A stretch of DNA of 52,962 bases from Candidatus Nanosyncoccus alces (GCF_004138395.1 NZ_PRLM01000004.1:1-52962), one strand, 5' to 3'. Positions 15,338 through 24,439 are shown, numbered from the stretch's first letter. Program-made: numbers and translations. The notes: generated by a model from the letters alone, not told the origin.

Positions 15338-16997
15338 TCCAGAAGCCCCAGAATTTAATAGCAGTACGACAAGTTCCGGCGAATTCACCAGCGAAACTCC
15401 TCGTTACATCAACGAAGAGCGCGGTGAGAAGGCCAACAATACCGTGATTAACGAGAAAAAAGCAGAAAATGCTGCCACCGGCGAAAGGCAATATACCAAG
15501 GCTGAGCAAGCTCGCATCGACGAACTAGTTTCCCGGTACCAAGAACTCATAGGTATAAGTCAAAGAATGAAAGAGAACATTGCGGCAAAAGAGCAAGCCA
15601 GCGCGGGCGGGGAGCAGTCACCAGAAGATCCTACAACCCCAGAGGATAACCCCGCATCTTCAGAGCAACAACCATCACCAGAAAATCTCCAAAGTACGAT
15701 TGAAAAAGCCAAGAAAAACCGTGGTCTGAAAGGGGTGTTGATTGCTACGGTATCGTTAGTCTTGGCTGGGATAATCGCTGCCGGTACCTGGGCAATGTTC
15801 CATCTCAACGGCGACAAGAATAAGACTAATCTGCCAGATCAACCCATTTCTACAGAAGCATTTGACGCTACTCTCGGGGGAGGGGAAAACCAAGAAGCCA
15901 AAGGCATCTATGATGGTTATGGCGAAAAAGGTATGTGGTTATCCGAGAATAAGGGTGGTACTTATGACTTTGCGTCTGCCAAGGAGACTGCCGAAGCTTG
16001 CGACGACGACGAATGTGAAATGATGAAATATACTTCACGAAACCAAGTTGAAAGTTATGCCGACTACATTGCTAACCTTCCTGAAGAGTTGCAACCGGAA
16101 GGGTTTAAAGGCCTTACCATCTTGGAAGCTGAGAAAAAACTTGAAAGCCTCCCCGACGAGGAATATGACGCTATCAAACAACAATTTGACGGCATCATAG
16201 ACGGAGCCTTTACTCGCGATGTTACGCTTGATGGCGACTACCATAACTCTTATATGCGTTTGATTGACCCTTCAAAGCCGGCTACTCACGACAACATGGA
16301 ACTAGTCGAATGCACTACCCATGAAAGCGGCACTAGAGCCGTAGAGTTATACTGGACCGACGACGGTACTGCCTATGGTAAGGTTATTGGTACCATGACA
16401 GTCAAAATAACACGTGACGATAATGGCAATATTATTGGCGGTTGTATGCAGGTCGTCAACCCAGTCGGTACTCATTCCAATATTTACACCGGTATGAGTA
16501 CAGTCACTGACAACCCGACCCCTGGGAACCCTACGACTCCAAGTAATCCTACCCCGGATAATCCTACTCCAGATAAACCTGACACGCCAACCGAGACTAT
16601 CAAGCCAAAAGACCCCAATAACCTCATTCGTATTGACGAACAAATCCAAGAAGACATTGCAGAAGATATCGGCACAGACGAAGTTCGTGTTACTCCTAAC
16701 CCGGGTGTTAGCGATAACGACATCACAGACAGACCGTCATCGGATGACTACCAGGGTACTAGCCCAGATATTGTTCAAAACGACGATTCCAGAGAAGCTG
16801 AACCAGTTCAAGACCAAGTTAGCCCAGAGAATAACTATAGCGAAGATCGTGGCGGGGCTAATGCCGACGAGTACGCCCCAGTCCAAGATGATCAAGCTAC
16901 TCAAGATGCCGCTGACGCTGCCGAAATTCCAGTTGATGAAGCTCCAACTGGCGGTACAGAATTAAACGATATTTTAGGTGAACTAGGAATAAACTAA
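15330..16997 (+). CDS. Large single-pass surface protein, unknown function
   Basis: A 555-aa protein. About 135 polar N-terminal residues precede one membrane helix (about 136-160), and an exported region of about 390 residues follows. That region contains a compact part (about 180-385) and then a Pro/Thr repeat stretch (NPTPDNPTPDKPDTPT, about 395-425). Next comes the segment DPNNLIRIDEQIQEDIAEDI (428 onward), also found in the protein at 37079, and an acidic disordered tail. The start has a strong AGGAGGT (15319-15325). It sits between a small helical protein and an LPNTG surface protein, which suggests a cell-envelope operon. Function not recognised. Confidence 0.85.
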   Translation: MPNPEAPEFNSSTTSSGEFTSETPRYINEERGEKANNTVINEKKAENAATGERQYTKAEQARIDELVSRYQELIGISQRMKENIAAKEQASAGGEQSPEDPTTPEDNPASSEQQPSPENLQSTIEKAKKNRGLKGVLIATVSLVLAGIIAAGTWAMFHLNGDKNKTNLPDQPISTEAFDATLGGGENQEAKGIYDGYGEKGMWLSENKGGTYDFASAKETAEACDDDECEMMKYTSRNQVESYADYIANLPEELQPEGFKGLTILEAEKKLESLPDEEYDAIKQQFDGIIDGAFTRDVTLDGDYHNSYMRLIDPSKPATHDNMELVECTTHESGTRAVELYWTDDGTAYGKVIGTMTVKITRDDNGNIIGGCMQVVNPVGTHSNIYTGMSTVTDNPTPGNPTTPSNPTPDNPTPDKPDTPTETIKPKDPNNLIRIDEQIQEDIAEDIGTDEVRVTPNPGVSDNDITDRPSSDDYQGTSPDIVQNDDSREAEPVQDQVSPENNYSEDRGGANADEYAPVQDDQATQDAADAAEIPVDEAPTGGTELNDILGELGIN

Positions 16998-17016
16998 GGG
17001 TGAGGGAAAGGAAACT

Positions 17017-18414
17017 ATGAAAAACACCACACTCAAAAATAAATTAAGTATATTAGGATTAGCTGCTGCGTCATTTGGCTTTAGTATCTTTAATATCCAG
17101 TCAGCACTCGCTTGGGGCCCACAGCGTGATACCTTCACTATGGAAACCCCGGCTACTTACCCGACTTTCAACTCGATCACTAACAATCCTACCATTGGTG
17201 ATGAGCGCGACTTTGTGCGTGTCGGCGAGATTGATGCCAAGGTCACTGACCTTCAAAACGAAGTTATTGTCGTGCCAGGCCGGCAATATCTAGTCTACAT
17301 TTATTTCCACAATAACGCCTCGGCTACTTTTAACGATTCTGCTCACAACAATTCTGGCGTAGCTTTACGCACCCGCATGTCCTCAGCTTTTTCCACTGTG
17401 CTAACGCCATCTAACAAGGGAACTATTTCGGCTACTATCACGGCCGACAATTCCAACCCTGGCTCAGTCTGGGATGAAGCCTACATGACCACATCTACCG
17501 ATAAAGTTCTATTGCGCTATGTTGCAGGCTCCGCCAAAATTTACAATGATTGGAAAGCTAACGGTTCAGTTATGCCGTCTAGCCTGTTTACCGAAGAAGG
17601 TACTTTACTTGGACTTAACTCCTTAAATGGTGTAATCCCCGGTTGCGAGGAATACCACGGTGTAGTCACTTATGTACTTCAAGCGGAAGAACTTGGTGGT
17701 TCTATTGATAAAACAGTTTCAAAAGATGGCATTAACTTTGGCGAAAGCGTCAATCTTGCTCCCGGCGAAGAAGCTATCTTCCAATTAACTATTGCCAACA
17801 CTGGCGATATAGCCCTTACTAACGCCACTATCAAGGACACCCTCCCGGCTGGCCTTACCTTAGTCCCAGGTAGTGTCAAGCTTCGCGCTAATGAATCCAC
17901 GACTTGGGATCAATTATCCGACAATATTTTCGGCACTGGCTATAATCTTGGCACTATCGGCACTGGTAACACCGTGTATATTCAATACAAAGTCACCGCT
18001 GGTACCGACTTTGATTGTACGGGTACCGAACTTACCAACAACGCTACGCTTACTTATGATAGCGAAACAACGTCTGGTGATACCAAATCTGATTCTACTA
18101 CCATCACCGTCAAGAAAACCGACTGTGAGGAGCCGGACGTCCCGCTAGATAACTGTGAAACTAACCCAGGTCTTGAAGGCTGTAGCACCCCAGAGAAGAA
18201 CTGTATCACCAATCCCGAGATGGAGGGCTGCCAAGAGCTCCCTAATACTGGCCCAGTAGAAATCATTATGGCCATTGTTATTATCACTGGCATTGGTGGC
18301 GGAGGATATTATCTCTATCGTACGCAAAAGACCTTGAAGACTGTTAAGGATTCAGTTTCCGGTAAAGACACTCCTGGCCAAGGCTCTTCCCAAAAACCAA
18401 ATGATATGGTATAA
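17017..18414 (+). CDS. LPNTG surface protein with DUF11-type repeat
   Basis: A 465-aa exported protein. The signal peptide (about 1-32) ends near QSALA-W. Then comes a beta-rich domain (about 33-230), and a DUF11-like domain (about 235-370; APGEEAIFQLTIANTGD, LPAGLTLVPGSV). A Cys-rich spacer (CETNPGLEGC, CITNPEMEGC) follows, then LPNTG at 408-412, a membrane helix (about 413-434) and a charged tail of about 30 residues. This is the architecture of sortase-anchored proteins in Gram-positives, though the post-helix tail is long. No sortase gene is in the window. AAAGGA precedes the start. Likely faces the environment or the host cell. Confidence 0.88.
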   Translation: MKNTTLKNKLSILGLAAASFGFSIFNIQSALAWGPQRDTFTMETPATYPTFNSITNNPTIGDERDFVRVGEIDAKVTDLQNEVIVVPGRQYLVYIYFHNNASATFNDSAHNNSGVALRTRMSSAFSTVLTPSNKGTISATITADNSNPGSVWDEAYMTTSTDKVLLRYVAGSAKIYNDWKANGSVMPSSLFTEEGTLLGLNSLNGVIPGCEEYHGVVTYVLQAEELGGSIDKTVSKDGINFGESVNLAPGEEAIFQLTIANTGDIALTNATIKDTLPAGLTLVPGSVKLRANESTTWDQLSDNIFGTGYNLGTIGTGNTVYIQYKVTAGTDFDCTGTELTNNATLTYDSETTSGDTKSDSTTITVKKTDCEEPDVPLDNCETNPGLEGCSTPEKNCITNPEMEGCQELPNTGPVEIIMAIVIITGIGGGGYYLYRTQKTLKTVKDSVSGKDTPGQGSSQKPNDMV

Positions 18415-18415
18415 T
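18410..18415 (+). promoter_or_regulatory. -10 box of rplU, overlapping the upstream stop codon
   Basis: TGGTATAAT (extended -10). TATAAT contains the TAA stop (18412-18414) of the LPNTG protein gene. rplU follows after a 24-nt leader. Confidence 0.6.
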
Positions 18416-18439
18416 AGACCGAGTTAATCAAGGAATAAT

Positions 18440-18748
18440 ATGAAGAAAGCAGTTATCCTCGTAGGTGGGAAGCAATATCTCGTCGAGGAAAAAGAGACCC
18501 TACGGGTGGACCTCCTCCCGGAAGGCACCAAAGAGCTCGAAACTGACGCTTTGCTTCTTATTGACGGTGATAAGACCACGGTTGGCACTCCGACAGTAAA
18601 AGGCGTGAAGGTTTCAGCAAAAGTAGTCACGCCCGAGCTAAAAGGTGACAAAGTTCGCGTTATTCGCTACAAAGCTAAAAAACGCGTCCACAAAGAAACT
18701 GGCCACCGCCAGAAATACTCCGAAATTGAAATTACCAAGATCGGTTAA
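18440..18748 (+). CDS. rplU: 50S ribosomal protein bL21
   Basis: A 102-aa protein with the bL21 pattern: AVILVGGKQYLVEE at the start, a beta-barrel core, and the basic C-terminal signature IRYKAKKRVHKETGHRQKYSEIEI. It binds 23S rRNA. An AAGGAA precedes the ATG. rpmA, the usual neighbour, is not next to it; parA follows after a terminator. Confidence 0.94.
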   Translation: MKKAVILVGGKQYLVEEKETLRVDLLPEGTKELETDALLLIDGDKTTVGTPTVKGVKVSAKVVTPELKGDKVRVIRYKAKKRVHKETGHRQKYSEIEITKIG

Positions 18749-18750
18749 AC

Positions 18751-18776
18751 AAAATAAGCCCTCCGGGGCTTATTTT
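18751..18776 (+). terminator. Rho-independent terminator after rplU
   Basis: AAAATAAGCCC pairs with GGGCTTATTTT around TCCG. Confidence 0.85.
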
Positions 18777-18780
18777 ATGT

Positions 18781-18786
18781 TATAAT
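18781..18786 (+). promoter_or_regulatory. -10 box of parA
   Basis: TATAAT ends 9 nt before the parA ATG, with no Shine-Dalgarno sequence between. Confidence 0.55.
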
Positions 18787-18795
18787 ATAAGCATT

Positions 18796-19572
18796 ATGAG
18801 TGCGAAGGTAATATGTGTGACTAACCAAAAAGGCGGTGTGGGCAAAACTACTACTGCGGTAAATCTTGCATATTATCTAGCCAAAGACAAGAAAAAAGTC
18901 CTACTTGTAGATTTTGATCCTCAGGGCAATGCCACCTCTGGACTTGGCGTTGAAAAAACCGACAAGAATGCTCTGGGCACTACCATGACGGACGTAATTC
19001 TTGGCGCTGCCCCACTAGCGCAAGCTATTCATCCTACCAAATATAAGAATTTCGATCTAGCTCCTGCCACTCCAGAGCTCGCTAATGCCGAGGTAGAGAT
19101 TACTGGCATGCAGAAAAAATTTGTTCGTTTGCGTGACTGCTTACGCACTGTAACGAATGACTACGATTACGTTATCATTGATCTTCCTCCTTCTCTTTCT
19201 CTCCTTACTGTCAACGGCATGATCGCTTCAAATTATCTCTTACTTCCAGTCCAAACCGAATTTTATGCCCTAGAAGGCGTAGCTCAACTTCTAGAAAGCA
19301 TGAAGCTTGTCATGAAGCAGGCCAATCCTAGTCTTAAGCTTCTCGGTGTACTTGCTACTATGTATGACAAACGCACTAGCCTTTCTGCTCAAGTTTTTGA
19401 AGAGATCAAAAAATACTTCAAAGACCTAACCTTTAAAACTACCATCCCACGTAATGTCCGTGTAGCCGAAGCTCCGTCTCATGGTGTACCAGTAGGAGCT
19501 TATGACAAATTCAGTAAGGGAGCTAAAGCTTATAAAGAATTTACCAAGGAAGTATTAGAAAGGACAAAATAA
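18796..19572 (+). CDS. parA: Chromosome-partition ATPase ParA (Soj)
   Basis: A 258-aa deviant Walker ATPase. The motif KGGVGKTTT (12-20) includes the signature Lys. Walker A' is VLLVDFDPQGNAT and Walker B VIIDLPPS. It forms ATP-dependent dimers on DNA that move ParB-bound origins. parB begins 2 nt after the stop. The start has a leaderless-type promoter. Confidence 0.94.
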   Translation: MSAKVICVTNQKGGVGKTTTAVNLAYYLAKDKKKVLLVDFDPQGNATSGLGVEKTDKNALGTTMTDVILGAAPLAQAIHPTKYKNFDLAPATPELANAEVEITGMQKKFVRLRDCLRTVTNDYDYVIIDLPPSLSLLTVNGMIASNYLLLPVQTEFYALEGVAQLLESMKLVMKQANPSLKLLGVLATMYDKRTSLSAQVFEEIKKYFKDLTFKTTIPRNVRVAEAPSHGVPVGAYDKFSKGAKAYKEFTKEVLERTK

Positions 19573-19574
19573 AT

Positions 19575-20420
19575 ATGGCAAAAGGTTTAGGTAGAGGTTT
19601 TGAAAGTCTAATTCCTACTGAATTGATTGACGAAGAATTCGATATTACTGCTGCAGAAGATAAGAAAGACAGCGAACTAAAAGAGCTCAAAATTTCCGAC
19701 ATTATCCGTGATGAAAATCAGCCACGCCATGAATTTAGTAAAGAAGCTATCGAAGCTCTCGCTGCCTCCATCAAAGAACACGGCGTGTTGCAGCCTATTG
19801 TCGTCACCAAAGAAGACGGTAAGTACAAAATCGTCGCTGGTGAACGTCGTTGGCGCGCATCTAAAATTGCCGGCCTAGACAAAATTCCCGCGATTATCCG
19901 CACACTAGACAGTCAGAATCGCCTCGAACTCTCCATCATAGAGAACGCCCAGCGTGAAGATCTTAATGCTATTGAGCTGGCTACTGCTTATGCCAAACTT
20001 AAAACTCAGTTTAACTTGTCCTCTAAGGACATTGCTGCCAAAGTGGGGAAGAGTGAGGCCTCTATTCAAAACACTATGCGCTTACTTAATCTCCCCGATG
20101 ACGTTAAGAAAATCATGGTTAAAGAAAAGCTGTCCGAAGGAGTGATGCGGCCTCTCGTTTCCGCTGACGAGAAAACTATCAAAAAAGTCTTACCCAAAAT
20201 CATCAAGGAAGGCTGGACTGCTCGCAAAGCAGAACGCTATTTTGCTGATAACAAGAAAAAATCTTCTGCAAACCTGGTTAAGCGTGATGCTTATCACAAA
20301 GAAGAAGACGCGCTTAGTGCCAAATATAACGCTGTAGCCCGTATCTCTGGCCGTAGCCTTACCTTTCGTTGTAGAACTGAGGAAGATCTTAAATCACTAA
20401 TTAAAAATTTATCCAAATAA
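19575..20420 (+). CDS. parB: Chromosome-partition protein ParB
   Basis: A 281-aa CTP-dependent DNA clamp. The N-terminus MAKGLGRGFESLIP resembles the segment that stimulates ParA. Then come the ParB/Srx box with VAGERRWRASKIAG (CTP-binding GERR), IIENAQREDLNAIELATAY, a helix-turn-helix near 150-180 (SSKDIAAKVGKSEASIQN) and a C-terminal dimer domain. It forms an operon with parA. I did not find a TGTTTCACGTGAAACA-like parS site in the window. Confidence 0.94.
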   Translation: MAKGLGRGFESLIPTELIDEEFDITAAEDKKDSELKELKISDIIRDENQPRHEFSKEAIEALAASIKEHGVLQPIVVTKEDGKYKIVAGERRWRASKIAGLDKIPAIIRTLDSQNRLELSIIENAQREDLNAIELATAYAKLKTQFNLSSKDIAAKVGKSEASIQNTMRLLNLPDDVKKIMVKEKLSEGVMRPLVSADEKTIKKVLPKIIKEGWTARKAERYFADNKKKSSANLVKRDAYHKEEDALSAKYNAVARISGRSLTFRCRTEEDLKSLIKNLSK

Positions 20421-20453
20421 CCCTACTTGGCATTATATTTTCATTAGAGATGT

Positions 20454-20459
20454 TATAAT
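20454..20459 (+). promoter_or_regulatory. -10 box of relA/spoT
   Basis: TATAAT ends 6 nt before the ATG at 20466. Leaderless-type spacing. Confidence 0.6.
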
Positions 20460-20465
20460 GAAAAT

Positions 20466-21953
20466 ATGAAGCCTGCTACTGACACGAAGAAATCTTCTGA
20501 ACGCATAAATCATGCTATAGATGTAGCTAAGCAGGCTCACGAAGGTCAGTTCCGCAAAACCGGCGAGCCATATATTATTCACCCATTGGCCGTAAAGAAA
20601 ATCCTAGAGGAATGGGGGATGGACGAGGACACTCTCATCGCTGGCGTCTTGCATGATACCGTAGAGGATACTAGTCTTACTCTAGATGATATCCGTAAAG
20701 AATTCGGAGAATCCGTGGCCTTTTTGGTAGATGGTGTTACTAAACTCTCTAACGCTCGCACCGGTATGCGCGATATTGATACCTATCTTCCCGCCACAAA
20801 AGACAATTTTCTCCGCTTGATGATCGCCTTAGGCGACGATATCCGCGTTCTTATCATTAAGCTGGCAGATCGTCTACATAACATTCGCACCCTTTCTGCT
20901 CTCCCGCCAGATAAACAAAAGAAAATCGCTAAAGAAACTCTCGAAATTTTTGCACCCCTAGCAGACCGACTCAATATGGGCCAACTCCGGGTAGAGTTAG
21001 CCGACCTTTCCTTCAAGTACGTGGACCCGAAGCGCTTTAATGAGCTCAAAACCCTCATCGCCAAACACAATAAATCTGCCGAGAAATCACTCCAAAAAAT
21101 TGAATCCGAAATCACTACTGCTCTAAAAAAAGAAAAAATCAAGTTTGAACTCTCCGGCCGTGTGAAGTCTGTTTACTCCCTTCACAAAAAACTCGCTAAG
21201 CACAACCAAAACATCAACGAGATTTACGATCTTACCGCTTTGCGTGTCATCGTTGAAGATATTACCGATTGCTACCTCACCTTAGGCGTAATTCACTCTC
21301 TTTACAAACCGATGGGTGGCCGTATCAAAGATTATATCGCTATGCCCAAGCAAAACGGCTACCAATCTCTCCACACTACAGTTATCACTAAGGATAAACA
21401 TGTGGTAGAGTTCCAGATTCGCACTCGTGAAATGCATGAATATGCTGAACGCGGTTTGGCTGCTAGCTTCTACTATAATGAGCAAAAACTTACCGAAAAC
21501 TACAAAAAAGGGAAGATCGAACATTTGCCAACCAACCTTCTCTGGATTACCGAGCTCCAAATGACCGCCGCCAAGCTTCGTGAGGGCAAAAAAGTAGACT
21601 TGAAAAAACTCAAACTCAATCTCTTCGCCGACAAAATCTTTGTCTATACTCCCAAGGGCGATATTATAGATTTGCCCGCCGGCGCTTTGCCACTAGATTT
21701 TGCCTACCGCTTGCATTCCGAAATTGGCGACCACGTGGTGGGCGTCAAAATCAATGGGAAGATGAGCAATCTGAACAAAAAATTAGAACAGGGCGACATT
21801 GTCGAGATTCTTACCTCTAAGAACCAGAAGCCGAATACTTCTTGGCTAGACCGTATTATCACTGCCCACGCTCGCCAAAAACTCCTCCATCGCCTCAACC
21901 GCTCTGCCAGCCCAGCAGAACCCAAAAAATCCCGCAAGCCTCGCAAGAAATAA
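20466..21953 (+). CDS. rsh: Bifunctional (p)ppGpp synthetase/hydrolase, short form
   Basis: A 495-aa Rsh enzyme. The HD hydrolase domain (about 1-170) holds GVLHDTVEDT and KLADRLHN. The synthetase domain (about 215-330) has RVKSVYSLHKKL, GRIKDYIAMPKQNGYQSLHTT and EFQIRTREMHEYAE. The TGS domain follows (about 385-450, KIFVYTPKGDIIDLPAGA). The C-terminal helical, zinc-finger and ACT domains of full-length Rel (about 730 aa) are missing, and the protein ends in a Lys/Arg-rich tail. Ribosome-sensing through the missing domains is therefore unlikely in the usual form. Both catalytic domains look intact. Confidence 0.92.
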   Translation: MKPATDTKKSSERINHAIDVAKQAHEGQFRKTGEPYIIHPLAVKKILEEWGMDEDTLIAGVLHDTVEDTSLTLDDIRKEFGESVAFLVDGVTKLSNARTGMRDIDTYLPATKDNFLRLMIALGDDIRVLIIKLADRLHNIRTLSALPPDKQKKIAKETLEIFAPLADRLNMGQLRVELADLSFKYVDPKRFNELKTLIAKHNKSAEKSLQKIESEITTALKKEKIKFELSGRVKSVYSLHKKLAKHNQNINEIYDLTALRVIVEDITDCYLTLGVIHSLYKPMGGRIKDYIAMPKQNGYQSLHTTVITKDKHVVEFQIRTREMHEYAERGLAASFYYNEQKLTENYKKGKIEHLPTNLLWITELQMTAAKLREGKKVDLKKLKLNLFADKIFVYTPKGDIIDLPAGALPLDFAYRLHSEIGDHVVGVKINGKMSNLNKKLEQGDIVEILTSKNQKPNTSWLDRIITAHARQKLLHRLNRSASPAEPKKSRKPRKK

Positions 21954-21969
21954 CTATAGATGCAAAAAC

Positions 21970-22563
21970 ATGAATAAAGTTATTCAAAAAACTATCAAAC
22001 ATGACGAAGCATATTTACGTCAAATTTCCAAACCAGTTTTATTTGAAGATCCAAATCTCGCAGGCGACATTAATTTGCTCAGACAATTTTGTAAAGACAG
22101 CAATAATTGCTTGGCTTTAGCTGCTGTGCAAGTCGGTGTTCCTAAAAGAATTATTTATCTAAAGAACACAACGTTGGCCCTTTATGATAAAGATAAATCT
22201 TATAACGAAGCAAAAATTCTGATAAATCCCAAAATTATCTCTCGGAAAGGAGCTGCTAAGTTTTGGGAAGCTTGCGTGAGTTGCCTAGACTACACAGGCC
22301 TAGTTTGTCGGCCGTACCAGATGAAAATTGAGTACTACGATCAAAGAGGTAATAAACATCTCAAAACCCTGACAGGCTTTGAATCTACAGTAGTGGCGCA
22401 CGAGATAGACCACTTAGACGGTGTGTTACATATAGATATAGCAGAAGAAATTTTGCGAATGGACAAAGAAGAACGCAAAATTTTTCGGAAAGACCATCCG
22501 TACGTGGTAATTTCTAAAACTTGTGATTATAAGGAGCCGACGCCACGGATCTACAAGGTATGA
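21970..22563 (+). CDS. def: Peptide deformylase
   Basis: A 197-aa metalloenzyme that removes the formyl group from new proteins. Motif I is CLALAAVQVG (47-56), motif II EACVS (100-104, usual form EGCLS, so Gly is Ala) and motif III HEIDH (144-148). The Cys and two His metal ligands are all present. Its end overlaps the next gene by 4 nt (ATGA). The start is less certain: the ATG at 21970 has no Shine-Dalgarno sequence, and a short ATG frame precedes it at 21960. Confidence 0.9.
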   Translation: MNKVIQKTIKHDEAYLRQISKPVLFEDPNLAGDINLLRQFCKDSNNCLALAAVQVGVPKRIIYLKNTTLALYDKDKSYNEAKILINPKIISRKGAAKFWEACVSCLDYTGLVCRPYQMKIEYYDQRGNKHLKTLTGFESTVVAHEIDHLDGVLHIDIAEEILRMDKEERKIFRKDHPYVVISKTCDYKEPTPRIYKV

Positions 22564-23618
22564 AGAACATAGCCAATCTCCCCAGCCCTGGTATTACCAA
22601 TTACATACCACACTCCAAAATCCAAGAATTTTTTAATGTTTTAGAGCCAAACTTTCCGACTTGGCTTTCTGAATATATCAATACTCCAGAAATGCTGCAT
22701 CAGCAATATATTAGCACCACTTGTGGCACTATCTATTCTAACCTTTTTGAATCAGATTTTTTCTACTCCAATCTAGATCATTCTGTTGGCGTGGCACTGA
22801 TTGTTTGGCATTTTACTCACGATAAAAAGCAGACTCTAGCTGGCCTATTTCACGATATCGCTACACCTACTTTTAAGCATTGCATAGACTTTATGAATGG
22901 AGACTATATGACGCAAGAAAGTACCGAAGATCTCACTACCCAAATTATTGAGAATTCGCTAGAAATTACTGCCTTACTTTCTCGTGACAAGATCAAAATC
23001 TCCGAAGTAGATAATTATCATCTTTATCCTATTGCCGACAACGACACGCCCAAGCTAAGTGCAGACCGCCTAGAATATTTCTTAGCCCATGGCATCTTCA
23101 CCTATCGAACTATCGATTTTGACCAGGCCAAGATATTTTATCGAGATATTGAAATTGAAAAAGATAAACAAGGCGTGCTAGAGCTTGGATTCAAGACCAA
23201 AAAAATTGCACGAGATTTTATTCGGAATGTTTGTATGCTATCGACCATTTTTCATGAAAATCGCACGCGGTATTCTCTGCAATTTCTGGCGGATATCCTG
23301 AAGAAACTAAACGTTGCCGGATGCATCAGTAAAACAGACCTATACAAATTAAAGGAAAGCGAAATTACAGACATTATTAAACAATCCAAATATAGTGATG
23401 CGTTTGATGAATGGCGTAATGCTAGATCTATAAAAGCTTCAAACACTCAACCAAAAAATACGTATTATATCCGTCACCCGGCCAAAATCCGCTATGTTGA
23501 CCCGCTTTGCCGGGGAGCCAGGATGTCCGAAGCTTGTCAACTTGCCAAGCAAATGATTGACGAAAACCTCTCTTACGATATGAGCCAGTATGTGTATCTA
23601 GACAATGTTATAATATAG
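22560..23618 (+). CDS. HD-domain phosphohydrolase, specificity unknown
   Basis: A 352-aa HD-superfamily protein. The metal-binding order is visible: His in NLDHSVGVA, His-Asp in AGLFHDIATP, and Asp in SADRLEYF. The rest is alpha-helical. It starts inside the def stop (ATGA overlap), so it is coupled to def. Its stop codon is adjacent to the next gene's promoter. It could act on a nucleotide or phosphoester; nothing in the sequence fixes the substrate. Confidence 0.85.
   Translation: MKNIANLPSPGITNYIPHSKIQEFFNVLEPNFPTWLSEYINTPEMLHQQYISTTCGTIYSNLFESDFFYSNLDHSVGVALIVWHFTHDKKQTLAGLFHDIATPTFKHCIDFMNGDYMTQESTEDLTTQIIENSLEITALLSRDKIKISEVDNYHLYPIADNDTPKLSADRLEYFLAHGIFTYRTIDFDQAKIFYRDIEIEKDKQGVLELGFKTKKIARDFIRNVCMLSTIFHENRTRYSLQFLADILKKLNVAGCISKTDLYKLKESEITDIIKQSKYSDAFDEWRNARSIKASNTQPKNTYYIRHPAKIRYVDPLCRGARMSEACQLAKQMIDENLSYDMSQYVYLDNVII
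23609..23614 (+). promoter_or_regulatory. -10 box of the YfbR-like HD gene
   Basis: TATAAT ends 7 nt before the ATG at 23622 and lies inside the end of the upstream gene. Leaderless-type spacing. Confidence 0.55.
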
Positions 23619-23621
23619 ACC

Positions 23622-24251
23622 ATGAGCAAACAGCAAAATATTCTAACTTATTACGCAATTTGCAATAAGCTAAAAGACACCATCCGTACTGGCTGGAAAA
23701 AATGGAACGTTCAAAGACCGCGTCTTGAATCTGTCGCCGAACATGTCTATGGTACCCAAATGCTCGCGCTAGCCATATATTCAGAGTATGGCTATGACAT
23801 TGACATCACGAAAGTCATTTTTATGCTTGCTATTCATGAAATCGGTGAGACTGCTATTGGCGACTTTACGCCTTTTAGTATTCCACATGAAGAGAAAGAA
23901 CGCCTTGAACACGAAGCCGTCCATAAGGTTCTTGCTGGGCTCATCAAGCATAACGATATTGAAAAATATTTCCTCGAGTTTGACGCTCACGAAACGGCAG
24001 AATCTAAATTCGCCTACCAGTGTGACAAACTAGAAGCCGAGTTGCAAGTTAAAATATACGATGAAGAGAGATGTGTCAATCTCCAAGATTTACCAGATAA
24101 CGAAGTTACGAGCAATGCAGAAGTCCAAGAACTTATTAAGAATTATCCATGGCCTGAAGCTTTCGCAATTTATGACCGTAAGCTTGTCGGCTACGATCAA
24201 AATTTCCTTGAAATTAGTGAATACGCCGTCAAGCATAAAGTTATTCAATAA
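23622..24251 (+). CDS. YfbR/HDDC2-like HD hydrolase
   Basis: A 209-aa HD protein. The pattern ESVAEHVYGTQMLALAI, AIHEIGETAIGDFTP and YQCDKLEAELQ matches the YfbR-like 5'-deoxynucleotidase group, which hydrolyses dNMPs. The leader is essentially absent (leaderless-type promoter). It is the second HD protein in a row after the gene at 22560, but from its own promoter. Confidence 0.85.
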   Translation: MSKQQNILTYYAICNKLKDTIRTGWKKWNVQRPRLESVAEHVYGTQMLALAIYSEYGYDIDITKVIFMLAIHEIGETAIGDFTPFSIPHEEKERLEHEAVHKVLAGLIKHNDIEKYFLEFDAHETAESKFAYQCDKLEAELQVKIYDEERCVNLQDLPDNEVTSNAEVQELIKNYPWPEAFAIYDRKLVGYDQNFLEISEYAVKHKVIQ

Positions 24252-24277
24252 AAAGCTCGTCCCCGCCATTAAATCCA

Positions 24278-24312
24278 TAAAAATCACCAGACCTAAAGGT
24301 CTGGCAATTTTT
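24278..24312. terminator. Bidirectional terminator between HD gene and tRNA-Thr
   Basis: CCAGACC (24287-24293) pairs with GGTCTGG (24298-24304) around TAAA, with A-run before and T-run after, so it can serve both converging transcripts. Confidence 0.8.
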
Positions 24313-24313
24313 A

Positions 24314-24389
24314 TGGAGCCGATGGCAGGGATCGAACCTGTGACCTGCTCGTTACGAATGAGCTGCTCTACCAACTGAGCTACATCGGC
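24314..24389 (-). tRNA. tRNA-Thr (CGT)
   Basis: Minus-strand cloverleaf. The acceptor GCCGATG pairs with CATCGGC, the D-arm is AGCTCAGTTGGTAGAGC, the anticodon CGT is at 24354-24356 (loop TTCGTAA), and the T-arm is GTTCGATCC. CCA is encoded. The anticodon stem's last pair appears as A-C. The discriminator is T. Confidence 0.93.
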
Positions 24390-24439
24390 ACCCAGTGCTA
24401 AACTACATCAGCTAAACTCTGACAGCCAGCACTTGCTAA

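Noticed and set aside
18796-20420. parS site near parAB
   Set aside because: I scanned for TGTTTCACGTGAAACA-like palindromes and saw none in the window; short TTTCAC or GTGAAA hits lie in rRNA, rnpB and gyrA.
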